Origin: Clostridia bacterium
GTDB taxonomy: Bacteria > Bacillota > Clostridia > Christensenellales > Aristaeellaceae
Reading direction: 5' to 3'
Assembly: GCA_017429695.1 (NCBI GenBank)
Contig: JAFROK010000031.1
Coordinates: 62,001-126,000, forward strand
DNA: 64,000 nt
Positions 1 to 8,742 of this stretch are shown piece after piece. Position numbers and translations under genes: made by a program. Under the pieces are notes generated by a model, which saw only the letters and a program-made list of their open reading frames with translations, ran no database searches and was not told the DNA's origin. Numbering within the stretch: the first letter of the stretch is position 1; the number at the start of each line of letters is the position of its first letter.

Positions 1-1244
1 TTCTGATTAACGGAGAATCGGTTGTTGACGAAATCGATTACCAGGCCCTGTCCGTCTCTTCCCGCCTTTCGCTCGTGATTGCCGGAACCGACGGAAAAAA
101 CCGGGATGTGTTTATCTACAAATCCCTGGGAGAACCGCTGGGCCTGAGCCTGGACGAAACGACGGCCATGAAACCCCGCCATTGCCGCAATCATTGCCTT
201 TTCTGCTTTATTGACCAGCTTCCGGACGGCATGCGGGACACTTTGTATGTCAAGGATGACGACTGGCGCCTGAGCCTGATGATGGGCAATTATGTAACCC
301 TGACGAATGTGGATGATGCGGAATTTAACCGCATCCTAAAACGGAAGGCTTCCCCGATTTATATTTCCATTCAGGCGACAGATCCGGATGTGCGCGTCCG
401 TATGCTCCGCAATCCCAATGCCGGCAATATCCTGAGTCGAATGAAACTGCTGCATGAAAACGGCATTCAGTTTCATGGCCAGATTGTTCTGTGTCCCGGG
501 ATCAATGACGGCGATGTGCTGAAGCGCACCATCGAGGATACCGCTTTCCTTTTCCCTTCCGCCTGTTCCCTGGCCATCGTTCCCATCGGAATGACATGCT
601 ATCGCGATAAGCTGGCGCCGATGAATCCGGTTACGCCTGAACTTGCCGGCGAAGTAATCCGTATCGTCGAAGGTTATCAGAAACGTTTCATTCATGAGTT
701 CGGTTGCCGTTTTGTCTATGCTTCCGATGAATTCTATTGCAAAAGCGGAATCACCCTGCCGGATGACGAAGCATATGAAGACTATCCGCAGATCGAAAAC
801 GGCGTCGGTATGCTCCGTCTCCTTGAAAAAGAATGTGAAGAAGCTTCAGCCGATTATGAAAATGTACCGATTCCGGATGCAAAACATGTCCGGCTCCTGA
901 TTCCGACCGGCGTTTCAGCCCAGCCGTACATCCGTCAGCTGGCGGAAAAATATGCGCCTCCGGGAACAGAGGTGGAAGTGATCGCCGTCCACAATCACTT
1001 TTTCGGTGAAAGCATTACGGTAACCGGCCTGATTGTCGGGCGTGATCTGCTGGAAGCATTAAAAGGCCATACGTTTGACAGGCTGCTGATTTCCGAAACG
1101 ATGCTTCGCGAAAATACCGACAGCTTCCTGGACGATATGACGCTTGAAGAAATACGCTCTGCCGTCGGCAAGCCGATTACAGTTGTCGGCAACAGTGGAG
1201 ACGCCTTTATCCGGGCTCTCCGTGAAACGGAGGAAAATCCATGA
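1..1244 (+). CDS. DUF512-family radical-SAM-like protein, 5' end cut by window
   Basis: The reading frame is already open at base 3 and runs to a TGA at 1242-1244, so the gene begins before the window. The first visible residues (LINGE followed by VVDEIDYQ) look like the end of a PDZ-like domain. The cysteine cluster CRNHCLFC followed by FIDQLPDGMR is the hallmark of DUF512 proteins, which carry a radical-SAM-type iron-sulfur motif. The C-terminal half is the DUF512 region proper. The exact reaction of the family is not known to me. It overlaps der by four bases (ATGA), so the two are translationally coupled, and DUF512-der-plsY is a common clostridial order. A GTG at 75 could be mistaken for a start but would cut the PDZ-like region. 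Confidence 0.88.
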   Translation, partial: LINGESVVDEIDYQALSVSSRLSLVIAGTDGKNRDVFIYKSLGEPLGLSLDETTAMKPRHCRNHCLFCFIDQLPDGMRDTLYVKDDDWRLSLMMGNYVTLTNVDDAEFNRILKRKASPIYISIQATDPDVRVRMLRNPNAGNILSRMKLLHENGIQFHGQIVLCPGINDGDVLKRTIEDTAFLFPSACSLAIVPIGMTCYRDKLAPMNPVTPELAGEVIRIVEGYQKRFIHEFGCRFVYASDEFYCKSGITLPDDEAYEDYPQIENGVGMLRLLEKECEEASADYENVPIPDAKHVRLLIPTGVSAQPYIRQLAEKYAPPGTEVEVIAVHNHFFGESITVTGLIVGRDLLEALKGHTFDRLLISETMLRENTDSFLDDMTLEEIRSAVGKPITVVGNSGDAFIRALRETEENP

Positions 1245-2572
1245 AGAAAAAACCACTTGTGGCGATTGTCGGAAGGCCCAATGTCGGAAAATCGACTTTT
1301 TTCAATAAGCTGGCCGGCAGAAGGATCAGCATCGTTGAGGATGTCCCCGGTGTGACGCGTGACCGGGTGCACGCCGATGCCGAATGGCTCGGACACGAAT
1401 TTACGTTGATTGATACCGGCGGTATTGATCCCCGCAGCGAAGATGAGCTGCTCAGCCAGATGCGGGAACAGGCCCGGATTGCCATGGACCTTGCGGATGT
1501 CATCTGCTTTTTTACGGATGCCCGTGACGGTCTGACGGATGACGATCGGGATGTTGCCAACCTGCTCAGAAAAACGGGGAAACCCGTGCTCCTCGTTGTC
1601 AACAAAATCGATTATATGGGCCTGAATGACCAGCTGTACGAATTCTATGAGCTTGGCCTCGGAGATCCGATTGGTATCAGCAGCGTCAACATGCTGGGCT
1701 TCGGAGATCTGCTGGATCAGATTATTCAGTATTTCCCTCCGGATGAAGAACCGGATCCTGAGGAATCCTCCCCGATCAACCTCGCTGTTGTCGGAAGGCC
1801 GAATGTCGGCAAAAGCTCCCTCACAAACCGGCTTCTGGGCCAGAACCGCACGATGGTTTCCGATATTCCCGGCACAACGCGGGATGCCATTGATACACTG
1901 TTTACCGATGCGGACGGCTGCCGGTTCAATATTATTGACACAGCGGGAATTCGCCGCAAGCGTTCCGTCGAGGATGAAACCCTGGAACGCTACAGCGTGG
2001 TTCGTTCCATTGCGGCCATCCGCCGCTGCGATGTGGCCCTCCTGCTTATTAATGCAGAGGACAGCGTCACGGAGCAGGATACAAAAATTGCCGGCCTGAT
2101 CCATGACGAAGGCAAGGCAGTTGTCATCGTTGTCAATAAATGGGATCTGCTTGAAAAGGAAACGGGCACGCTTGAAAAATACCGCAAGGAAGTGTTATCT
2201 TCCCTGAAATTTATGGATTATGCGCCGGTCATTTTCATTTCTGCCAAATCCGGCCAGCGCGTCCATACCGTTTTCGATGTTGTGAAGGAAGTATACGCTT
2301 CTGCCTGCAGGCGCATTACAACAGGCGTCCTGAACGATGTGCTGAACGATGCAACAAACAGCCTTCAACCGCCGATTCAGGGAACCCGGCGCCTGAAGAT
2401 CTATTACGGAACGCAGTGCGCTGTGCAGCCGCCTACGTTTGTCCTGTTTGTCAATGATGAAAACCTGATGCAGTTTTCCTACGAAAGATACCTGGAAAAC
2501 TATTTCCGCAAGACATTCGATTTCTCCGGAACGCCGATCCGTTTTATTCTCCGGGAAAAAAAGAAGGAGTGA
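1241..2572 (+). CDS. der: GTPase Der (EngA), ribosome assembly
   Basis: Der is a GTPase with two tandem G domains that acts in late assembly of the 50S ribosomal subunit. Both P-loops are visible, GRPNVGKSTFF near residue 11 and GRPNVGKSSLT near residue 183, each followed by DTGG or DTAG and NKxD motifs. A KH-like domain fills the last 85 or so residues. The length of 443 residues is normal. The ATG overlaps the stop of the DUF512 gene, and plsY follows after six bases, so the three genes form one transcript. Confidence 0.98.
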   Translation: MKKKPLVAIVGRPNVGKSTFFNKLAGRRISIVEDVPGVTRDRVHADAEWLGHEFTLIDTGGIDPRSEDELLSQMREQARIAMDLADVICFFTDARDGLTDDDRDVANLLRKTGKPVLLVVNKIDYMGLNDQLYEFYELGLGDPIGISSVNMLGFGDLLDQIIQYFPPDEEPDPEESSPINLAVVGRPNVGKSSLTNRLLGQNRTMVSDIPGTTRDAIDTLFTDADGCRFNIIDTAGIRRKRSVEDETLERYSVVRSIAAIRRCDVALLLINAEDSVTEQDTKIAGLIHDEGKAVVIVVNKWDLLEKETGTLEKYRKEVLSSLKFMDYAPVIFISAKSGQRVHTVFDVVKEVYASACRRITTGVLNDVLNDATNSLQPPIQGTRRLKIYYGTQCAVQPPTFVLFVNDENLMQFSYERYLENYFRKTFDFSGTPIRFILREKKKE

Positions 2573-2578
2573 TCATCC

Positions 2579-3211
2579 ATGATTCCAACTGTTTTTTCAG
2601 AAAAGCCGCTTCTTTGCGCACTGGCCTGCGTAATTGCATATTTGCTGGGTTCCCTTTCCTTCGGACTCATTGTTGCCCGCGCTGCCCACGGGCCTGACCT
2701 TCGCTCCGTCGGCAGCGGCAACACCGGTGCAAGCAATGTCCAGCGGACCATGGGCTGGAAATACGGGCTGATCACCTTTGCCGGAGATTCGCTGAAAGGG
2801 GTCGCCGCCTGCTTCATCGCATGGCTGCTGACCGGCGATCATATGGCCTGCCTGGCAGCCGGCCTGTTTGCTATCATCGGCCATAACTGGCCTGTTTATT
2901 ATGGCTTCCATGGCGGTAAAGGCGTTGCCGCCAGTTGCGGTGTGCTGCTTTACTGCTTTCCCGTTCCGGCGCTCATCTGCTTTGTCCTGACTATCGCCCT
3001 GATTGCCGCCACCAGGTATATTTCTCTCGGAAGTATGTTTCTGCTCACGTCCTATGCAGTCCTGGTATCCGTAACTTATCAGGGAGAATGGAAACCCTTT
3101 GTAATCTGCTGGGCTGCGCTGCTGGCTGTCATCTGCATTTTGCGGCATCATGCCAACATCGGGCGACTGATCCACGGAACGGAAAACAAACTTGGAAAAA
3201 AGGCCAAATGA
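2579..3211 (+). CDS. plsY: acyl-phosphate:glycerol-3-phosphate acyltransferase PlsY
   Basis: PlsY is an integral membrane enzyme that transfers an acyl group from acyl-phosphate to glycerol-3-phosphate, the first step of phospholipid synthesis in most Bacillota. The three family motifs are present: GSGNTGASN near residue 43, HGGKGVA near residue 110 and the C-terminal HHANIGRLIHGTE. Several hydrophobic segments span the 210 residues, as expected. An AAGGAG site precedes the ATG. The gene sits between der and lepA on the same strand. Confidence 0.97.
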   Translation: MIPTVFSEKPLLCALACVIAYLLGSLSFGLIVARAAHGPDLRSVGSGNTGASNVQRTMGWKYGLITFAGDSLKGVAACFIAWLLTGDHMACLAAGLFAIIGHNWPVYYGFHGGKGVAASCGVLLYCFPVPALICFVLTIALIAATRYISLGSMFLLTSYAVLVSVTYQGEWKPFVICWAALLAVICILRHHANIGRLIHGTENKLGKKAK

Positions 3212-3229
3212 TTTCGGAGGATTGAATCA

Positions 3230-5029
3230 ATGTCGGAAGAAATGCGTATGATCCGCAACTTCTGTATTGTCGCGCATATTGACCACGGAAAAAGCACGCT
3301 GGCTGACCGGATCCTGGAGAGGACCGGCGTTTTTGAGCAGCGTGAAATGGTGGAACAGATCCTGGACAGTATGGAGCTGGAGCGCGAACGCGGCATTACG
3401 ATCAAGAGCAAAGCGGTTCATATGAATTACAAAGCCAAAGATGGTAAAACATATACGCTGAATCTGATCGATACCCCCGGCCATGTGGATTTCACCTATG
3501 AAGTCAGCCGGGCGCTGGCCGCCTGCGAAGGCGCGCTTCTGGTGGTGGATGCCACCCAGGGAATTGAAGCCCAGACGCTGGCCAATGTGTATATGGCATT
3601 GGAGCATAATCTGGAAACCATTCCCGTGATCAATAAAATTGACCTGCCGTCTGCTGACCCGGAAACCGTAAGGCGTGAAATTGAAGATGTCATCGGACTT
3701 GACGCCAGTTTTGCCCCCTGTATCTCCGCCAAAACAGGCCTGAATGTGGATGATGTGCTGGAAGCCATTGTCCGTTATATTCCGGCTCCCGAAGGAAATT
3801 CAGCCGCTCCGCTCCAGGCGCTGATCTTTGATGCCTTCTACGATAATTACCGCGGGGCTATCTGCTTTATCCGCGTAAAGGAAGGATCCATCCGCGCCGG
3901 CATGAAAATGCGGCTGATGGCTACCGGCAGTGAATTCGACGTGGTTGAAGTCGGCCATTTCACCCCCGGATATACCCCCTGCGACAGCCTGGACGCTGGG
4001 GATGTCGGCTATGTTTCCGCGTCCATCAAAGATGTCCGCGATACGCGCGTGGGCGATACCATTACAGATGCGTCCCGTCCCGCGGATGAACCGCTGCCCG
4101 GATACCGCCACGTAACGCCGATGGTTTACTGTGGTATTTATCCGGCGGACGGGGCGGACTATCCGGCGCTGAAGGATGCGCTGGAAAAGCTGCGCATGAA
4201 CGATGCTTCCCTTTCTTTTGAACCGGAAACTTCCGTGGCGCTTGGCTATGGATTCAGATGCGGATTTCTCGGCCTGCTGCATATGGATATCATGACCTCC
4301 CGTCTGGAGCGGGAATTTGACCTGAATCTGGTCACAACCGCTCCGAGCGTAATTTATAAAGTGAAAAAGACCAACGGCCAGGAACTGATGATTGACAATC
4401 CGACAAACCTGCCGCCCATCGGGGAAATTGCCTCCATGGAAGAGCCCTTTGTCCATGCGGTGATCTATACCCCGCAGGAAAGCGTCGGTACCCTCATGGA
4501 ACTCTGCCAGGATAAACGCGGCATTTTTATTGATATGCAGTACGAAGGCAACCGCGTCAAACTGAACTACGACATGCCGCTGAACGAAATCATCTTTGAC
4601 TTCTTCGATCAGGTCAAAAGCCGCAGCCGTGGGTATGCTTCCTTCGATTATGAACTTAAGGATTACCGTGAAAGTGATCTGGTGAAACTGGATATCCTCC
4701 TGAACGGAGAACTTTGTGACGCCTTCTCCATCATCGTGCACAGGGACAAAGCATATGCCCGCGGTCGTTCCATTGCCGAAAAGCTGAAAGATGTCATTCC
4801 GCGCCAGATGTTTGAAATTCCGATCCAGGCGGCCATCGGCGGAAAAGTCATTGCCCGGGAAACCGTAAAGGCCATGCGAAAGGACGTGCTGGCCAAGTGC
4901 TATGGTGGCGATATTACCCGTAAAAAGAAACTGCTTGAAAAGCAGAAAGAAGGTAAAAAGCGTATGCGCCAGTTCGGCACGGTTCAGGTTCCCAGCGAGG
5001 CATTCCTTGCCGTGCTGAAAATGGACTGA
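3230..5029 (+). CDS. lepA: elongation factor 4 (LepA)
   Basis: LepA is a translational GTPase that can back-translocate or rescue stalled ribosomes. The P-loop region AHIDHGKST lies near residue 15, DTPGHVDF near residue 81 and NKID near residue 135. The C-terminal LepA-specific domain ends the 599-residue protein with [20 protein letters not shown], and the length is normal. A GGAGG site stands 8 bases before the ATG. The next gene, a SLOG-fold protein, starts 3 bases after the stop, and hemW follows; lepA-hemW neighbours are common in Bacillota. Confidence 0.98.
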   Translation: MSEEMRMIRNFCIVAHIDHGKSTLADRILERTGVFEQREMVEQILDSMELERERGITIKSKAVHMNYKAKDGKTYTLNLIDTPGHVDFTYEVSRALAACEGALLVVDATQGIEAQTLANVYMALEHNLETIPVINKIDLPSADPETVRREIEDVIGLDASFAPCISAKTGLNVDDVLEAIVRYIPAPEGNSAAPLQALIFDAFYDNYRGAICFIRVKEGSIRAGMKMRLMATGSEFDVVEVGHFTPGYTPCDSLDAGDVGYVSASIKDVRDTRVGDTITDASRPADEPLPGYRHVTPMVYCGIYPADGADYPALKDALEKLRMNDASLSFEPETSVALGYGFRCGFLGLLHMDIMTSRLEREFDLNLVTTAPSVIYKVKKTNGQELMIDNPTNLPPIGEIASMEEPFVHAVIYTPQESVGTLMELCQDKRGIFIDMQYEGNRVKLNYDMPLNEIIFDFFDQVKSRSRGYASFDYELKDYRESDLVKLDILLNGELCDAFSIIVHRDKAYARGRSIAEKLKDVIPRQMFEIPIQAAIGGKVIARETVKAMRKDVLAKCYGGDITRKKKLLEKQKEGKKRMRQFGTVQVPSEAFLAVLKMD

Positions 5030-5032
5030 AGT

Positions 5033-5704
5033 ATGATGAATGCCGTCTGTCTTTTGCCGCGCACGGAACAGAACGCGGTTTGTTTTACCGGCCACCGGAA
5101 TTTGGATCCGGAAGAAATCGCCATTGTCAGAGAACGCCTGCGCCAAATGATCCGTGAATGCTTTTCGGCGGGATACCGTTGGTTTATCTGCGGCGGCGCA
5201 CTTGGTTTTGATACGCTGGCCGCAACAGCCGTCCTTGAAGAAAAAAGACAGAACAACCAAATCGGCCTGTTTTTGGCAGTTCCCTGCGGGGATCAGGCCC
5301 GGCAATGGCAAAAGCAGGAACAGGCAGTGTACCGGGAAATCCTGGATTCAGCAGATGAAAAAATCATCCTGTCAGATCATTATTACAGCGGCTGCATGCA
5401 TATGCGCAATCAGTACATGGTGCAGCATTCCTCCCTTTGTATCTGCTATCTCCGCAACTTTACCGGCGGAACCGGCTTTACCGTGCGTTATGCTCTCGCC
5501 TGCAATCGCCGCGTCGTTAATCTTTGCCTGCCGGATTCAGTCCCACTCAAGGAGCCGTCATGGAACTCTACATTCACATTCCCTTTTGTGTCCGCAAATG
5601 CGCTTACTGTTCCTTTGCTTCCTTTCCGTCTTGCAACCGGAAGGAAATGGAGCGTTATGTCTGTGCGCTCATCCGGGAAGCGTCCCTGCGCAGGTCATTC
5701 CTGA
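5033..5704 (+). CDS. SLOG-fold (DUF1273-like) protein with run-on C-terminus
   Basis: The first 165 residues resemble the SLOG/DUF1273 group of Rossmann-like proteins: FTGHRNLDPEE near the N-terminus, FICGGALGFDTLAA in the middle and FTGGTGFTVRYAL near the end. The group is thought to bind nucleotides or nucleotide-derived ligands; the ligand here is unknown. Family members usually end shortly after the last motif. Here the frame continues about 55 residues, 145 bases deep into hemW, with no family features. The tail is low in similarity to anything recognisable, so either the ancestral stop was lost or a one-base indel hides it. A TAA lies in the hemW frame at 5518-5520. It sits 3 bases after lepA. 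Confidence 0.75.
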   Translation: MMNAVCLLPRTEQNAVCFTGHRNLDPEEIAIVRERLRQMIRECFSAGYRWFICGGALGFDTLAATAVLEEKRQNNQIGLFLAVPCGDQARQWQKQEQAVYREILDSADEKIILSDHYYSGCMHMRNQYMVQHSSLCICYLRNFTGGTGFTVRYALACNRRVVNLCLPDSVPLKEPSWNSTFTFPFVSANALTVPLLPFRLATGRKWSVMSVRSSGKRPCAGHS

Positions 5705-6720
5705 AGGAAAAGATCGAAACGGTCTACATCGGCGGCGGAACGCCTTCCCTGCTTCCACCCGATCTTGTCTTTATGCTGCTGAAATGCCTTAAATCCGAAA
5801 TGGATTTTTCATCCGTAAAGGAATTTACGGTGGAGGCAAATCCGGGCACAGTCACGCCAGAATGGCTCGAAGCCATTCTTCCCTTCGGCGCTAACCGGCT
5901 TTCTTTCGGCGTTCAGGCATCCCAGGACCGCCTGCTGAATCTCCTTGGCCGCATTCATCGCTTCGGCGATGTGGTTCAGTCCGTTCATATGGCCCGTCAA
6001 TTCGGAATCAAAAATATCAACATTGATCTGATATTCGGCCTTCCGACTCAGACCGCTGATGACTGGAAACAGACTTTGAATGATGTCCTGTCCCTTTCTC
6101 CCGATCATATCAGCGCTTATGGCCTGATCCCGGAAGAAGGAACGCCCCTTTTTCAGGCCCTGGAAAACGGTACGCTTTCCCTGCCGGATCCGGATCTGGA
6201 ACGGAATATGTATGACTGTGCCATTTCCACGCTCCATGCGGCAGGCCTTTATCAGTATGAAATATCCAATTTTGCCAGTCCCGGAAAAGAATGCCGTCAT
6301 AACATCGGATACTGGACCCAGGTGCCGTATCTCGGCCTTGGCCTCTCCGCTGCTTCCATGATCCGCTGCCCGGACCGGGATAATCAGACAGATCCCTTTT
6401 CAAACCGCTGGACCAATCCGTCATCCTTTGACGGTTATTATGCAATGCTTGAGCAGGATGGAATACCGGAAGAAATCAAAGAATCCATTTTCCCGGAAGA
6501 AGCCCGTTTTGAAACGGTCATGCTTTCCCTGCGAATGACATCCGGCATGCACCGCGGGGATTTTCTCCAGTTGCACGGAGAATATCCCGAAAAATGGTAC
6601 GGCGAAATACTATACCGGCTGAAAGGCCAGGGCTTGCTGGAACTGCGGGACGACAGCTGGCGCCTGACGCGCCGGGGAATGGATCTCCAGAACAGCGTGC
6701 TTGTTGAATTTATGAATTAA
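5560..6720 (+). CDS. hemW: HemW-like radical SAM protein (heme chaperone family)
   Basis: This is a radical SAM protein of the HemN/HemW group, which binds a 4Fe-4S cluster and S-adenosylmethionine. The cluster motif is CVRKCAYC at residues 9-16, directly after YIHIPF, and the GGGTPSLLPP motif follows near residue 57. The 386-residue length and the missing N-terminal extension favour HemW (heme chaperone) over the oxidase HemN. The start is the ATG at 5560 (MELYIHIPF), preceded by AAGGAG; an in-frame TTG at 5524 would add 12 residues unlike the family. The gene begins inside the 3' tail of the SLOG gene. Confidence 0.93.
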   Translation: MELYIHIPFCVRKCAYCSFASFPSCNRKEMERYVCALIREASLRRSFLKEKIETVYIGGGTPSLLPPDLVFMLLKCLKSEMDFSSVKEFTVEANPGTVTPEWLEAILPFGANRLSFGVQASQDRLLNLLGRIHRFGDVVQSVHMARQFGIKNINIDLIFGLPTQTADDWKQTLNDVLSLSPDHISAYGLIPEEGTPLFQALENGTLSLPDPDLERNMYDCAISTLHAAGLYQYEISNFASPGKECRHNIGYWTQVPYLGLGLSAASMIRCPDRDNQTDPFSNRWTNPSSFDGYYAMLEQDGIPEEIKESIFPEEARFETVMLSLRMTSGMHRGDFLQLHGEYPEKWYGEILYRLKGQGLLELRDDSWRLTRRGMDLQNSVLVEFMN

Positions 6721-6732
6721 TCCTCAAAAACC

Positions 6733-8739
6733 TCAGCTCAGAGCAATCTCGTGCCCTTCCTTTTCAAAATAAGCCCTGGAAAGCGCCTCCAGTGTTTCAA
6801 GTACTTCCTTTTGCGCGGAATCCCGGCAGAGTTCCCTTACGGTCTGCGATACTTCATCCAGCAGGCGGACGTCTCCGCTGATCATGGAATTGACCATGTC
6901 GCCGGATTGCCGTGTCCCGGTCAGGTCTCCCGGCCCGCGCATTTCCAGGTCCCGCTGGGCAATCTTAAATCCGTCATTGGTGCTGCATAGGATATCCAGC
7001 TTTTCACTGGCATCCGACAGCAGGAAACACCAGCTTTCGGCATTTCCCCGTCCAACGCGTCCCCGTAGCTGATGCAGCTGGCTGAGCCCGAACCGCTCCG
7101 CGTTTTCAATAATCATGATGGTCGCGTTCGGATTGTTAACGCCGACTTCAATCACCGTCGTGGAAACCAGCACGGGATGCGTCCCCGCCATAAACTCCCG
7201 CAGCACATCGTTTTTTTCATCCGCCGGCTGTCCGCCCCATGTCAGCGCAATTTTGAGTCCTTTCAGTTCGTTATTTTTCAGCTGCTCAAACACCGCTTTT
7301 GCGCTGCGGATATCATCGGCTTGTTCACTATCTTCAACCAGCGGACAGACAACATAGGCCTGACGCCCTTTTTCAATTTCATTCCGCAGGAATCCGTACA
7401 TGGCCGCTCTTTTGTTTTCGGGTACCATCCTGGTATGAACCGCCATTCTTCCCGCGGGAAGTTCATCGATCACGGAAAGGTCCAGGTCGCCGTAAAGAAT
7501 CAGCGCAAGGGACCTGGGAATCGGCGTTGCAGACATCACCAGCACATGGGGCGACAGACCGTCTGCCGATTCGCCTTTGTCCTGCAGTCCCGTCCGCTGC
7601 CGCACGCCGAACCGATGCTGTTCATCCGTGATCACCAGTCCGATGTTGTGATAAACAACATCTTTACTGATCAGTGCATGGGTTCCGATCACAGCCTGGC
7701 ACTCGCCCGTTGCAATTTCATTCAGGATCTTTTTTCGCTCTTTGGCCCGGGTGCTTCCTGTCAGCAGCCTGCAGCTGATGCCCAGCGGCTCCAGCATTGC
7801 CTTAGCGTTTTCATAGTGCTGAATGGCCAGGATTTCCGTCGGCGCCATCAGGCAGGCCTGGAATCCGGAACAGCAGGCCAGATAGATTGCCCCGAAGGCC
7901 ACGGCCGTTTTCCCGCAGCCCACATCCCCCTGGATCATTCTGGCCATGGCAGTAGTCTTTTTCATGTCCGATGCGATTTCCGCCAGAACGCGGCTTTGGG
8001 CGCCCGTCGGGCTGAATGGCAGGGATTTCCAGAAGGTTTTCGTTTTTTCTTCTGTGGCGTCAACCGCAGGGGCCGGTCTTCTGTGTGTTCCCTTGGATGA
8101 AACATAGGTCAGGTAGATCAGCATCCGTTCAAATGAAAGCCGGCGCCTGGCAATTTCAAGATTGACCAGGCTGGACGGAAAATGAGCCTGGCGGATCGCA
8201 AAATTCAGTTCGCACAGCCGGTGCCGGGTGCGAAAGGAAGTCGGCAGTGTTTCCGGACAGCATTCATCGACGTTTTCCAGCGCGGAGGTGATCAGTTTTC
8301 GGAAAGATTTGGCCGGAAATCCGTGAACTGGCCTGTATACAGGAATCCATCCCAGTTCTGTAACGATCACTGGATTTTGCAGTATTCTCCGGCCATCCTT
8401 GATGTTCAGCCGGCCGTAAAGGGATATTTCCTGGCCTGCCGTTATGTTCTTCGCCATCCATGGTTCGTTGAACCAGCATACAGAAAGCTTGCCGCTTTCA
8501 TCCCTGATGGTTCCGGTCACCCGGCTGAGCCCATGGAAATAGTTCAGCTTCAGGGATTCCTGGAATACGCCGTGAACCATAATATTCCCTGCGGATTTGT
8601 GGGCACACAGATATACTGTCGCATGGTCCTCATAGCGTACAGGAAGCGTATACAATAAATCGCGCAATGAGCAAATACCCACTGCGCGTAATGATTCAGC
8701 CCGTACCGGGCCGACGCCTTCCAAATCCGTAAGCTTCAT
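6733..8739 (-). CDS. recG: ATP-dependent DNA helicase RecG
   Basis: RecG remodels stalled replication forks and Holliday junctions. The N-terminal wedge/OB region lies near residues 55-150, the Walker A motif GDVGCGKT near residue 270, the DEQH box near residue 370 and the motif VI region QLRGRVGRG near residue 560. The 668-residue length is usual. It ends the minus-strand run asp23-like, fakA-like, recG, an arrangement known from Bacillus (yloU-yloV and recG). It starts 3 bases after the stop of the fakA-like gene. It converges on hemW with only 12 bases between them and no visible terminator. Confidence 0.98.
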   Translation of the reverse strand: MKLTDLEGVGPVRAESLRAVGICSLRDLLYTLPVRYEDHATVYLCAHKSAGNIMVHGVFQESLKLNYFHGLSRVTGTIRDESGKLSVCWFNEPWMAKNITAGQEISLYGRLNIKDGRRILQNPVIVTELGWIPVYRPVHGFPAKSFRKLITSALENVDECCPETLPTSFRTRHRLCELNFAIRQAHFPSSLVNLEIARRRLSFERMLIYLTYVSSKGTHRRPAPAVDATEEKTKTFWKSLPFSPTGAQSRVLAEIASDMKKTTAMARMIQGDVGCGKTAVAFGAIYLACCSGFQACLMAPTEILAIQHYENAKAMLEPLGISCRLLTGSTRAKERKKILNEIATGECQAVIGTHALISKDVVYHNIGLVITDEQHRFGVRQRTGLQDKGESADGLSPHVLVMSATPIPRSLALILYGDLDLSVIDELPAGRMAVHTRMVPENKRAAMYGFLRNEIEKGRQAYVVCPLVEDSEQADDIRSAKAVFEQLKNNELKGLKIALTWGGQPADEKNDVLREFMAGTHPVLVSTTVIEVGVNNPNATIMIIENAERFGLSQLHQLRGRVGRGNAESWCFLLSDASEKLDILCSTNDGFKIAQRDLEMRGPGDLTGTRQSGDMVNSMISGDVRLLDEVSQTVRELCRDSAQKEVLETLEALSRAYFEKEGHEIALS

Positions 8740-8742
8740 TCT

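Noticed and set aside
3800-5311. Long open frame on the minus strand over lepA, about 500 codons
   Set aside because: It is antisense to the clear lepA and SLOG genes, has no family motif and no start site; a by-product of codon use.
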